Shown here one piece after another: positions 21,365 through 32,812 of a DNA stretch of 64,000 nucleotides. The notes below the pieces were generated by a model. That model did not search any database, had not been told where the DNA came from, and saw nothing but the letters and a program-made list of their open reading frames with translations. Source of the stretch: Costus lasius (lineage: Eukaryota > Streptophyta > Magnoliopsida > Zingiberales > Costaceae); assembly GCA_027563935.2 (NCBI GenBank), contig CM050446.2:33545501-33609500 (forward strand), read 5' to 3'. The position numbers were made by a program, and so were the translations under genes. Position 1 is the first letter of the stretch. Each line of letters begins with the position of its first letter.

Positions 21365-22992
21365 TGATGACTCAAAAAATCATAGTAAATTTTATATGCT
21401 TATATCGTCTTTTTGAGTCATATTTATGTACTTTTACTTGTTTTTAAACTTTATTTAGTCAATTGCTTCGGAATCTACACCTCTTGTTGTTTTTCTATTT
21501 TTTAGGAAAAATACGCTTATTTTTAAGGGATTTGAAGAAATTAGTGGCAAAAAGTGGAACCAGAATGAAAAATGAAGCTCGGAGGTCAAATTTGGAATTT
21601 TCGGCCATCACACCCGTGTGATGAAATAAACCACGGATTTCACAGGGGTGTGATTCTATCAAATTAGGGAAAATAGCCACCGATGACCGAGTCTTCCACC
21701 GCCCTTCTCAGCGTGATTTTTCATCCATCAAATTAGAGAAATCTAGGCCCTAATCAGAGAAACTAAAAGAACAAAACCCTTCTATAAATCAAGGAGAGGA
21801 TTCAAGAGAAGTATCATGGAGAAACGAGGGAGAAATAGGCTGATGTGCCACTAGGGCTTGCCCTCTAACCGAGAGGTGTAAAAGGCATCTCCGATGAAGA
21901 AAATTAGAGGAGACCCAAGGGAGGAGACGACGGACGTAAAATCTCAAATCGAAAGGAGTCTAGGATTGGGAGAAATCAGCATAAAAAATTTCCAGCCGAA
22001 GAGGAAGATAGCGGTTCACTGTAGCAGTTTACCATAGCAGTCGATTTTTTTTAGAATCATAGGGCTATGACGATTCGTCACACCCGTGTGACGGTAGTAA
22101 AATATTCTTTTCTCTTTTTTCTGAATTCTGATTTTTTTTATGAATATTTATCGTGTTCGTATGACTTTGGTTGCGTAATCTTTTCTTTGAGACTTAGGGA
22201 GTAATCCCTTTTTAATTCTATAATGATTGGATGATTTTTAACCTATTAGTTATTCTTTTATTAATAATTTTGCCTTTGTGATTATTTACTTTGGAATTAT
22301 TAGTTTTAGAATATTTGCGTATTTTAGGATTTTTAATATGGACCGAAAGATGATTTACGAATCTGGAACCCTTAAATTAAGATATAGAAACCTAGACTAT
22401 GAAAGTAGCTAAGTCCTAGAATCCTAATTTTTTATGCTTATTTCACATGTTGATATTTTGATTTAGTGATTTCATTGTTTTAGACATAATAATATGGACC
22501 GAAAGGTGATTTTGAATGTTAGAACCCCTTAGGTAAAACCTATAAAATTAAAGTACAAAAGTATTTAATTTTATTTAAGAAGTTGACTTTGAGATTTAAA
22601 TCTATGAAAGTGAATATAATTTTTTTTTGTCTGGATTACTTTATTTAACACTGAGCAGCAAGTCACGAAAGTGAAGGTTGGATCCGTGTAAATTAGACGT
22701 CCCAAAGGAGACAATTTCTTTTTAAGTAAACTATTTTTTTATCTTGATTTGAATAACTAGTAAAAACTTTATTATATCTAGTCATAGGAATTAAAAATGA
22801 TGAATCCTTAGTCCCAGTTTTCTCTCTCCGATTTTTTATGACAGTTTTCGCTATTTCATTCTTATTTTATACCAATCGTACATCGATCGCTTAGATAGTA
22901 AGAATTCAATTATTTGGTACTTAACATGTAGGTCTCTATGGGTTCGATACCTTTTATTACTTCGACGTATTCGTGCACTTGTGAACACATCA
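21365..22992 (+). mobile_element. Plus-oriented Athila-type LTR (B)
   Basis: Starts TGATGACTCAAAAAATCA and ends near TATTCGTGCACTTGTGAACA. Near the end it carries TTTGGTACTTAACATGTAGG and TGGGTTCGATACCTTTTATT, the mirror of the starts of the minus-oriented LTRs. It contains two perfect palindromes with covarying arms (21606-21623 and 22076-22093). It probably pairs with LTR A, but the two are strongly diverged. Sequence right of it is decayed gypsy pol. Confidence 0.6.
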
Positions 22993-25177
22993 ATGACTCA
23001 AAGTTAAAGTTAAGAAGGTCTACTAGAGGAAGTGGCAGATCTTCTTGAGGAGTACAAGGACATCATACCTCTTGACTTGCCTAAGGAATTGCCACCACGA
23101 CATATGATTGATCACTGCATAGAGCTCATTCCTAGGGTGACTCCCTCATTCAAACCTCCATACTACATGCCTCCTACATAGCTTGCAGAGCTTAGAAAGC
23201 AATTGGATAAACTCTTGGCAGCAAGGTTCATCCAACCCTCAAAATCACCATTTGGAGCGCCCCCCCCACCCCCCCCCCCCCCCCCCGCCCCGCCCCCCGC
23301 GTCCGTGTTATTTCAAAAGAAAAAAGATAGGACATCCTGAGATTCTGCATTGACTATTGGCCTCTTAATAAGATCATAGTGAGAAATACATATCCACTTC
23401 CTCACATCCAGGATCTCCTTGACAAACTTGCTGGTGCATCTATCTTTACTAAATTGGACCTGAGACCAGGGTATTGGCAAGTGCACATAGCGGATAGAGA
23501 TGAGCCGAAGACAACTTGTGTGATGAGGTATGGTGACTACGAGTTCTTACTTATGTCATGTGGCTTGACTAATGCACCAACCACTTTCTCCCATCTAATG
23601 AATGATGTTCTAGCACAGTTGTTAGTTGACTATGTAGTTTTCTATTTGGATGACATCGTAGTGTACTCAGTTACGATGAGAGAGCACATAGTACCCCTGA
23701 GGACAATCTTCTAGTGACTAAGGGACCATCAGCTATATTTGAAGATGGGCAAGTGCTATTTTTATTACTTGTGAGATCCAGTTTCTAGGCCATGTTGTTG
23801 GTCATGGCATTGTACAGATGGATCCTGAGAAGGTTAAGGCTATTATTGAGTGGCCTACACCTTCATCTCGGAAAGAGCTTAGATCTTTCCTTGGAGTGGG
23901 GAACTTCTATAGGAAGTTTATCTAAGGATACTTTAAGATTGCACCTCTAGTATCAGACCTTATAGAGAAAGACACTTAGTTGCATTGGAAAGAACAACAA
24001 TAGACTGTTATTGATGAGTTGACAATCAGAATCACCTCTGAGTCAATTCTTCACATGCCAGACTTTGGGCGCCCATTCGAAGTCCGTATAGATGCTTTAG
24101 ATAGAGCTATTGGAGCAGTCTTATTATGGAAGAGGCACCCTATCGCATTTGAGAGCAGAAAGTTGAGCCCGGTAGAGTAGCGATACTCAGCTCACAAGAA
24201 GAGACAGTTGCAGTTATTTGTTGCATTCGAGTTTGGCATGTTTAGCTTCTTGGTAGCGTTTTTGTGGTGAAGACCGACAACATTATCAACACGCATATTA
24301 CTACATAGAAGAAGCTCTCACCAAAGTAGGCGAGATGATAATAATTCCGTGCCAAATTTAATTTCCAGTGAGAACATAAATTAGGGTGAGCTAATATTGT
24401 TCTAGAAGCTCTTAGTCCTATGTGTGCATTGGTGCTTGCAACTCTCATAAGGACTGAGGGTGATCTCCTCAAGCGTTTCCAGCAAGCCGCAGGACTCGAC
24501 ACCAGATATCAGTGGTTGTTAGCCGATACAAAAGAAGGCAAGGTCCATAGATTCTATATTGAAGGCAAAGACCTACTTATGGCCAAAGGTGATTGGACCT
24601 TTGTTCTGGCAACTGGTGGTCTTTGTCACAAGATTATGAGAGAGCTCCATGACATTACATAGAGTGGTCATCTAGGACAACGTAGGATGTTGGTGCTTAT
24701 GTCTAGATCATGCTATTGGCCCTCCATGCGAGCCAATATAGATCATTATATCTGCACTTGCTTAATTTGTTAGTAGGACAAGGTTGATAGATGGCATAAA
24801 GTAGGATTACTTCAGCCTCTACTGGTCCCAGAACACCCATGGACTTCTGTTTCCATGGACTTTATCATAGGATTTATGAAAGTCAATGGTAAAGCTACAG
24901 TGTTAGTGGTGGTGGACATATTTTCTAAATATGCAGTATTCATCGTAGCACTAGAGCCTTGTTCAGCTAAGGATACCACCAAACTCTTCTTGAGAAATAA
25001 GGTAAAGAAATTTGGGCTTCCATTTGATATCATCTCCAATAGAGATGCTAGATTCACAGGGAACTTTTGGACATCATTATACAAAACACTAAGGATACCG
25101 CCAAACTCTTCTTCAAAAGTAAGTTGAAGCAATTTATGCTTCCACTTGACATCATCTCCGACATAGACGCGAGATTC
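22993..25177 (+). pseudogene. Ty3/gypsy chromovirus-like pol relic, part 1 (RT to integrase core)
   Basis: RT begins near 23030 (EEYKDIIPLDLPKELPP), is broken by a C-rich tract at 23260-23300, and resumes in the 23379-23714 frame with LDKLAGASIFTKLDLRPGYW and the YLDD box. RNase H and connection follow in fragments with many stops ([38 protein letters not shown]). The integrase zinc region lies at about 24640-24785 and the core at 24855 onward (SMDFIIGF, VVVDIFSKYAVF, FDIISNRDARFTGNFW). A 122-bp segment is tandemly duplicated from 25091. The relic is interrupted at 25177 by the 12.8-kb insertion and continues at 38009. Far more decayed than the elements that invaded it. Confidence 0.8.
23260..23300. 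repeat. C-rich homopolymer tract inside RT
   Basis: Nearly pure C with one A and three G interruptions. Flanking coding sequence reads FGAP on the left and VLFQKKK on the right, which should be adjacent, so the tract is an insertion or expansion at a Pro codon. Confidence 0.85.
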
Positions 25178-25986
25178 TGTTGTACTCCGCAAGTGCACGG
25201 ATACTCGAAGTAATAAAGAAAGATATCGAACCACAAAGACCTTATTATTAAGTACCAAATAGTAATATTCTTACTAGCTAAGTAGTCGATTATAATGCAA
25301 GTAATAATAGAAAGAACACGAAATCAGAGAGAAACTTGGGACTAGGGTTTCATCCATCTTAATTTCCATGTCTAGATATGAATAAAAGGTCATTAGTCTA
25401 ATTTTGTCATGATAAAGATACAATTTACTTCATAAAAGGATTATCTCACTTTCGTGCAGACAATCATTCAAGGACCGATCCTCGCTTTCGCGCAAGATCT
25501 ATCCCAAGCTAAAAATAAGTAAATCATCAATCAAAGAACTCAAGGATCACTTTCGTGCATCCAAATTCTATGTTGATTAACTCAAGTGGAATCTCAAGGA
25601 TCACTTTCATGCATCCGAGTCTCAACACAAGTTCTACTTAAGGTTTTCCAACGTTTTGATCCTCACTTTCGCACAAGATCTCCACGTTTGATAAATTAAC
25701 TCAATCCTGGATTCAAATTATCAACATGACAATAAAACTACTAAAAATTGGAATTAAAAGAACAAACCTAATCTCTTGCGATAAGTTCCAAACGCAATGA
25801 TTTTTAGGGTTCCAAGTTCTCAAGCAAATTACCTTTTAGTCCTTATTGTGAAAACTCTTAAACATGCAGATAATATGAAACTATGGAGAATTAAAGACAA
25901 GCCATCACATAAGCAGAATTATTATGATAAAACTATCTTAACGAAATAAAAGTCATCTAGTCATATAAAATCAAGGGAAATTACAC
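25178..25986 (-). mobile_element. 3' LTR of the Athila-related element, U3 side missing
   Basis: Matches the right LTR base for base over about 800 bp from TGTTGTACTCC, then diverges abruptly after AAATCAAGGGAAATTAC. About 1 kb, including the palindrome array and the terminal TGATGAC end, is not present here. It was deleted or replaced by sequence starting at 25987. Confidence 0.7.
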
Positions 25987-26680
25987 TGTGTCATATCTTA
26001 GGTACCACTGTCAATTTTACACAGTGCCAAGTAGAGGAGTCATTTTCTCCTTCTCCTTTTTTATAGACTTCAACCTTAGGTACCACTGTCAATTTTACAT
26101 AGTGCCAAGTAGGGGAGTCTCTCTCTCTCTCTTTTTGTGTCTTGGATTTTTTCTTCCCAATAAATAGTAAGATAAATTAAACCTCAACTAGGATAATCAA
26201 TTGACATCAATTCAAAAATTACAATCATATGCTCATTTTATTCAAGAAAGATGTTTCACTCTTAGATTTCATTGATCAAACAACATACCTACCCAAAACC
26301 TTATGCTTCAATCAATGAAGGATTTCAACAAGTAGATATATATTGAAGAAATAAATTCAACATAATGGGTATATCTCCATTCACAAATATGCATAATCAT
26401 AAAAAAATCCACACATCTCTCATCACAATGGACTCAAATCTTAAACATAAAAAATATCAATATTAATGCAAAAGTACAAAGCATCAAACTCATGTAGTCA
26501 AAAGATGTAAAGTGATAGATCCGTGCAATCACATAAGGCTCAAACAAAGCAAATGATAGAAATTTTAGGAGAAGAAAAGTTTAGACAATCATATCAAGTA
26601 ATCAAATCACAAGAAAGTGCAAACAATACTCACAAAACTATATAGCAAACTCAATCATCGTCCGGGGTACAAAATCGGGG
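25987..26680. other. Internal non-coding region with a 45-bp direct repeat
   Basis: Two copies of CTTAGGTACCACTGTCAATT-type sequence lie at about 25997-26041 and 26076-26120. Each contains a CACTGT..ACAGTG inverted repeat and ends GTGCCAAGTAG. A short TC microsatellite follows (26117-26132). Otherwise AT-rich and non-coding. Confidence 0.55.
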
Positions 26681-27629
26681 TAGATGCGGCTAGGTCCAAA
26701 GATGTGTTTTATGAAAATTTTCCTGCACAATTTTTAAATACATAAGGCTCAGATCAAAAACAGTATCTAAAAAAATGATAGAAAATATTTTTCTCAAGGG
26801 AGAATCAGAGATGTCGCCGGTGGTCCAAAGAAGGTCGGTGGAAAGAGCTAATGTGGAGTAGATGCTGGAGGTGGAACAGATGCTAGTTGAAAATCTGCTA
26901 GCAATGATGGTGGTGGTGCCCACAGTAGAGTGATGAATCTCCAGTGGCCTGCTAGAGACTACAGTCTTGGAGGTGAGATCGTCGGCTGGTGCAAAAGATA
27001 GCACTGCAGAATAATAATAAAAAAATCAGTCACTAATAAAGATCCTACTGCAAAAATAAATAAAATCAATGGAAATAGAAGCAGTAGAAGAAGTAAGAGG
27101 CTGCTGATGGTATAATCCAGTGTCGATGGCTAGAAACAGTGGTGTTAGAGGCAGACGCAGTGGTGGCGGCTGGGCTAGCTAAAGGTGCTGCAAATCTGGA
27201 GAAGAAGCTGCAGGTGTCTAAGGATAGCAGAGTAGCATACTGATTCAGTTATGAAAAGTAGCTATACCCAAGAATAAGATTTAATGATCTATAAAGAAAA
27301 TAGACATAACCATGAAATAGAATAAAACTTGTTCTTTCCGGGCGTATGAAAAATTAAAGGATCAAAATCTTTTAGGAATTTAGGGTATCAAGAGATAGAG
27401 GGCTAATCAGATTACTGGATCAAAAACTACACAGAAGTTAATCAGATTCGAAAAGTTGTCATGCATTATTGGATGATCCAAGGACTTTGAAATTCTACAA
27501 AAATATCCAAATAAAAGTAGAAGATGAGTACTTCATGTTCGTACCAAAGATCAAAAAGTTTTTCTAACCCAGTTTCTTAAAATCACAACGAGAAAACACC
27601 TAATCAGATAAGCAGAATGCAGTTTTCAA
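26681..27629 (-). other. Low-complexity internal region, no gene
   Basis: Rich in GCTG/GGTGG/CAGC words between 26680 and 27240, similar in reverse to 18459-19878, then AT-rich. A 104-codon minus-strand frame (26690-27004) has no recognisable features and is not accepted as a gene. Confidence 0.45.
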
Positions 27630-27915
27630 GTTACGGGCGTGAAATCCTTTACGGCAGTGCCATAATATGCATTAAATTCTCGGGTCAAAAATATGAAGGA
27701 AATACGATACCGTAAAAATGCTTACGGTACTGCCGTAAAAGCCATAAAACTTTCGGATCAAAAATTACTCAAAAATACGGCACGTGAAGTCGAAAATGGT
27801 CAGAAATTATGGTACCGTAAAAGTTCTTACGGTAGTGCCGTAAAAATCAGTTAACTCTTGGGAAAGAAATCAACCCAAATTATGGCCCATGAAAAAGATT
27901 ATGGTAGTGCTGTAT
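27630..27915. repeat. Palindrome array in internal region
   Basis: TTTACGGCAGTGCC, TTACGGTACTGCCGTAA and TTACGGTAGTGCCGTAA recur at 70-100 base spacing. It is the same motif as in the related LTRs at 15.6-16.0 and 37.4-37.8 kb, but here it lies outside any intact LTR. Confidence 0.7.
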
Positions 27916-28008
27916 TTTGCTCAAAATTCAATTTTCCCTGCAAAAAGAAAAGAAAAATTAATTCTAAGAATTAACTAAAATAAAAGAAACTAAACTAAGG
28001 TAAGAGTG

Positions 28009-28026
28009 CTTGGGTTGCCTCCCAAG
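28009..28026. repeat. Short hairpin CTTGGG-N6-CCCAAG
   Basis: A perfect 6-bp stem around TTGCCT, followed by AAGCGC. It is located just 3' of the gag-like ORF in the element's own sense. Confidence 0.55.
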
Positions 28027-28068
28027 AAGCGCTAATTTTAGGTCCATAGCTTGACCAAAGATCAAATA

Positions 28069-29316
28069 TCATGGTGAAGTAGGTGGATCAGTACCATAGT
28101 AAATAGCATACAGCTTTCTGCATTTCCATTGTCTAAAAAGCTTAGCCACTAATCTAAACATCCAAAATTTCATGTAAATCAAGATTGACATGGCTTTCTC
28201 AAATATGCAGAAATGAAAATTTTCAAAATTTTCAATTCCTCCCAAAGGATATTCAATAATCTTACTATATTTGTTAGTAAGCAAAATCATTAGTCCTTTC
28301 TTCAAATTTATATCTTCAATTGCAATAGGATTTAGATCAAAAGATTCAAGTATTGGATCATGAAAATAATTTTTCTGTCTCACATTAGATTCCTCAATAA
28401 AGCATAAATTTTCAAATAAATCAGAAGATTGAATAGTTGATATGGGCAAAACATCAGAGTGAGATTCAACAATGTTTGTAATATTCAAATTCTTTTCAAA
28501 TTCCTCAAGTTCATCATCAAATGATTTATCAATTTCAAAGTTACAATCAAATTCAGAGTGAGACTTTTCAAAATCAATTTCCTCATGCCTTTCCACAAAT
28601 AATTCATCATCAGAAGAATCAAAAGAATCAATTTCAGAATTACAAGAATTAGATTTAACCACAAATAATATATCATCAAAAGAATCAATTTCATCACTAT
28701 CACTTAAATCAAGAGCGGAATTTTCAAAATCAATTTTCTCAAACTTTTCCACAAATAATGAATAAATTTTTCAATCATCAATATCAGAGTGAGATTCATC
28801 AATGTTCACATAAGGCTCAATCCCAAAACAATCATAATCAGAGGGGGATTCTCCTAAATCAATTTCTTCAATTTCCAAATCAAACTCAAACAAACAAGCT
28901 TGTTGTGCTATCCGGGCTTCTAAAATTTTCTTATGAGCTGTTAAAGATTCTACTTGAGATGCAAGTTGACTAATTATTCCTTTAAGATCTTCAATTTTCT
29001 TACTTCGATTTGTCATGAATTTTTCAAGCATGGGTTTTAACCTAGATTTTTTAGTATCCTCAAAGTATGGTTCAGAAACAAGATTCGAAGGAGTTAAAAA
29101 TTGGCAATTAGAAGCATAATGATCAGAGCATTTACAAATATTACATCTAATAGAAGAATAAGAGTGTAATTTCAATTTATCTATAAGAGTGCACAATGAA
29201 TCATCTTCATACTTACCTTGTGGCATGTATACGTCACCTCTTTCAGTTGCCCACGAGTAGTGATTAAAAGACATATCTTCAAATCTATCAAGAACAGAAA
29301 GATTATCCAACACCAA
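28069..29316 (-). pseudogene. gag-like ORF of the Athila-related non-autonomous element
   Basis: Two blocks in one frame, separated by a single TGA (28768-28770). The N-terminal block (29316-28771) has a CX2CX4HX4C zinc knuckle, CNICKCSDHYASNC, and then a charged helical segment (KKIEDLKGIISQLASQVESL). The C-terminal block (28752-28069) is highly acidic and Asp/Ser/Glu-rich. A canonical retrotransposon gag core is not obvious, so the reading is nucleic-acid-binding protein of a gag-only element. Whether the TGA is a mutation or a real end is open; the frame stays open on both sides for 180 and 227 codons. No pol is present. Confidence 0.65.
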
Positions 29317-29502
29317 TCAATCAAAATTTTTTTTGTTAAGATATGCACAAAACACAAGCAAATTCAAAATTTTCAGATATCACAGTTCTATCACAACTTG
29401 TGAAAATCCAAAACCTGCAAAAACAAAAAACAAAGTTAAATCTAAAATAAATAAAACTTAGTCTAACAATACTAACAACTATTTTGATATTAACAAAACT
29501 AA

Positions 29503-29522
29503 GGTCCCCCACAACGGCGCCA
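29503..29522 (-). promoter_or_regulatory. Primer-binding site, Asp-tRNA type
   Basis: The - strand reads TGGCGCCGTTGTGGGGGACC, complementary at about 15 of 17 positions to the 3' end of plant Asp-tRNA. It lies 6 bases from the LTR edge at 29529. It fixes the orientation (minus) and supports Athila-type affinity. Confidence 0.8.
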
Positions 29523-29528
29523 AAAACT

Positions 29529-30227
29529 TGTTGTACTCCGCAAGTGCACGGATACTCGAAGTAATAAAGAAAGATATCAAACCATAGAGACCCTATTGTT
29601 AAGTACCAAATAGTTACATTCTTACTAGCTAAGCGGTCGATTATAATGCAAGTAACGATAGAAAGAACACGAAATTAGAGAGAAACTTGGGACTAGGGTT
29701 TTATCCACCTTAATTTCCATGTCTAGATATGAATAAAAGGTCGTCAGTCTAATTTTATCATGATAAAGATACAATTTACTTCATAAAAGGATCATCTCAC
29801 TTTCGTGTAGACAATCATGCAGGGACCGATCCTCGTTTCGCGTAAGATCTATCCCAAGCTGAAAATAAGTAAATCATCAATCAAAGAACTTAAAGATCAA
29901 TTTCGTGCATCTGAAGTCTAAGTTGATTATCTCAAGTGAAATCTCAAGGATCACTTTCATGCATCCGAGTCTCAACACAAGTTCTACTTAAGGTTTTCCA
30001 ACATTTTGATCCTCACTTTCACACAAGATCTCAACGTTTGATAAATTAACTCAATCCTAGATTCAAATTATCAACATGGAAATAAAATTACTAAAAATTG
30101 GAATTCAAGGAACAAACCTAATCTCTTACGATAAGTTCCAAACTCAATGATTTTTAGGGTTCCAAGTTCTCAAGCAAATCACCTTTCGGTCCTTATTGCG
30201 AAAACTCTTAAACATGCAGATAATATG
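29529..30227 (-). mobile_element. 5' LTR of the Athila-related element, left segment
   Basis: Matches 25178-25876 closely. It is cut at ATATG by the nested element at 30228 and resumes at 36857. Confidence 0.85.
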
Positions 30228-32733
30228 TGTCACGCCCCGGCGGGAAGCCAGCTATTTCTAGCATAGGGTTCCCCAGGGAGTAACAATATTGATAGGAACC
30301 AAAGAACTACAATAATCCAATATCCTTTATTAAATAAATAATCCAAATTTATCATCAACGGTTTTATAACACAATATCTGAATGCAACTATCCAAATTAT
30401 CAACTGAAATAAAATACAAAGACAAACTATCTCAACTCGGGCTGGTATCTGCTATCTACTATATCCCTCCCAGACGCTAACTCTGTACCTGGAAGAGAAA
30501 CAAAGGGGGTTAGCAAAAATGCTAAGTAGGAATCAACAAACATGGTGAGGGGATCAAATAACAAGATAATACAATGACAATAACAACGATATACAAATAA
30601 TATACAGAACGTCATGTAAATCATCAAGGTGGCCAACAGATCTCAATCAAGAGCCGCACTCAATTTCAGAGTGTTTCCACTGTTGCTCATGCAATGGAAC
30701 GACTGTCCTAAACAGCCCGGAGTGTTGCGTCCAACACTGACATCCGTAGTATTGTCCTCAAGACAACTGGCGGTGCCGTACCGGCATCTCAGATAGTCTG
30801 ATATAATCAGAACTATAACTCAGATAAACAGGCCACTGGAGAATAAATCATTCAGGTCAGCGGTCCAAATATATCACGACTTTATCATCTCAGATTTACA
30901 ACGGTTCCACATACTCATGTGTCAATATCACAGATACACAATTGTTCAACCATGCTCATAAGCCAATATATCAGAGATCTCAAAACAGGTTTGTTAACCA
31001 TTCATACAGAACAGAATATGACCAAATAAACAAGATAATTGAGGTCAACAGGAATTCAGAAACAAATCAAGCAGATGAAGCAATTAGATATCAGTATCAG
31101 TCAATTCTATCATATATGCATCATATATCTAATCAAAGGAATAAGTGACAAATCTTATAAGTTCTTGACACTGTGACAAAAGGAGTAGGGTAAGATTCCT
31201 ACCTCAATCGCTGTTATCCTGAATTCTTTTGAAATGCCAGTAAGTTGTATATCAAACAATGCAAGCCGATTATTGGATCAACCACTCTGTAATATGAGTT
31301 TGTACATGAACTCTATCAATAAACATTCTAATTTGAAAACCAAAACTACCAACATGTAGAACATAACCCTAAACCTAGAGAACCACTCTTAGATCATATG
31401 AACCGAACCTAAAACCCACTGAACCAGACAGAATTGTAGTGAACCGATCAATTTACCCTGAACCAAGTCAGACCGACACTTAGAACTTACATTACACCAA
31501 ATATACAAGTCATATAAAGAAACCTAGATTAGCATTAGATAGGAAATTTAATTACCTTTCCAACGACTACCTGAACCGGCCCAGATTCGACCGAATCGGG
31601 GTCGAACCAGTCATAATTCAATTACTGACCCAACTGGAATTGAACCGCTCGGTCCGGTTCAATTCGATTTCAAAACTCAGCGACCGGTTTATTTATAAAT
31701 AAACTGCCGCCCAAACCCTAATTTTGGACCGAACCGACGTTCGCCCGCGCCACCCAAACGCCGCCGCGCAAGGCTGCCGGACTTGCGTCCGCTGCTTGCG
31801 CCGGCGAGCTCCCGAGGGCGCGTCGAAGATCGGATCGCCGCCAAACTTTGCCAGTAGACTCCCGATGATGAAGCGGGGCTCTACGACCAACTTCGGCGAG
31901 TTTTCGACCCACGGTCAAAGCATCCGATGCGACAGAAGGTATCGACGGTGGCGCCGCCGCCGTCGATACACAAAACCTAACCAAACTCATCTATACCGAA
32001 ATCAAATTTCACCAAAACTTCAGGAAAGGTAGGATACCTTGCTACGATGTTGTATCGTAGCCTAGAGCCGAGAGATCGCTGTCGATGGAGGCGCTGGAAG
32101 ACTGGAACTTGTGGCGGCGCCGCTTGAGCTCCGGCGACGAGTTCGAGTTCGATTTCTCCCCTCTAGAAGCGCTTCGAGGCTTGAAGATGCTCTAGGTTCT
32201 GATTCTCATTGAGACGAGCGGAAGCCCTCTAATACAGAGGTAAAACGCGTCCAAGGTCGGCGAGATTGCGGAAGCGACTCGATCGCCGCAAAAATCAGAG
32301 AAGACGATGCGTCGACTCGGTTTCCGAAATTCAAATTTAAATCTATATCAAATAGAATGGGTGCGATTTAAATAACAAAAGCAAACCTAGCCCAGTGGTT
32401 GGGCTCAGCTGATTCCGCGGACGCGTCACGGGTTTGAGCCCCAGCGAACACGGTTTTCATTTTAATTAAAATCAATTCAAATCCGACTTAACAAAAAGAA
32501 GCATGGATTAATATTAGAAATGAAGACTTAGCTTGGTGGTTGGGCTACGTTCAAAAATCAAACGCGTCGTGGGTTCGAGCCCCCGCGAATGCATAATAAG
32601 TTTTTATATAAAACTTATTATTTTATCCTTTTAAAATTCTGAAAAATTTCAGAAAAATCATAAAAATTACTAAAATATAATTTCTCGATTTCTAAAATAA
32701 AATTTTAATATTTATGAAATCAAGGTTATAACA
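30228..32733 (-). mobile_element. 3' LTR of nested 30.2-36.9 kb element
   Basis: TGTCACG...TATAACA; matches 34335-36856 throughout. It contains GAACCG-rich sequence (31380-31680), a GC-rich block (31720-32310) and two tRNA-like A/B box pairs. Confidence 0.9.
32388..32582 (+). promoter_or_regulatory. Two tRNA-like Pol III A/B box pairs in LTR (copy 1)
   Basis: A box TAGCCCAGTGG at 32388-32398 with B-like GGTTTGAGCCC at 32431-32441. A second A-like TAGCTTGGTGG at about 32529 pairs with a perfect B box GGTTCGAGCCC at 32572-32582. Spacing is tRNA-like, and the orientation is opposite to the element. Confidence 0.55.
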
Positions 32734-32737
32734 TTAT

Positions 32738-32746
32738 CCACCCCTT
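32738..32746 (-). promoter_or_regulatory. Polypurine tract
   Basis: The - strand reads AAGGGGTGG just upstream (4 bases) of the 3' LTR start TGTTATAACC. Confidence 0.7.
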
Positions 32747-32812
32747 AAAAAGAATTTGGTCCTCCAAATTCAGAGTACACAAAAATAATAGCATAATTAT
32801 GAAAGCTAAGAA

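Noticed and set aside
16947..22992. A single well-defined Athila element with paired LTRs
   Set aside because: LTRs A and B are too diverged by eye and I found no matching target duplication, so they are reported separately.
31693..32032. Overlapping frames in the GC-rich LTR segment (also near 35799-36138)
   Set aside because: Frames on both strands are open because of GC richness; the sequences are Arg/Ala/Pro-rich and change with indels between the two LTRs.
32388..32582. True tRNA genes at the A/B box pairs
   Set aside because: The flanks do not form an acceptor stem or anticodon arm, so these are promoter-like relics and not tRNAs.
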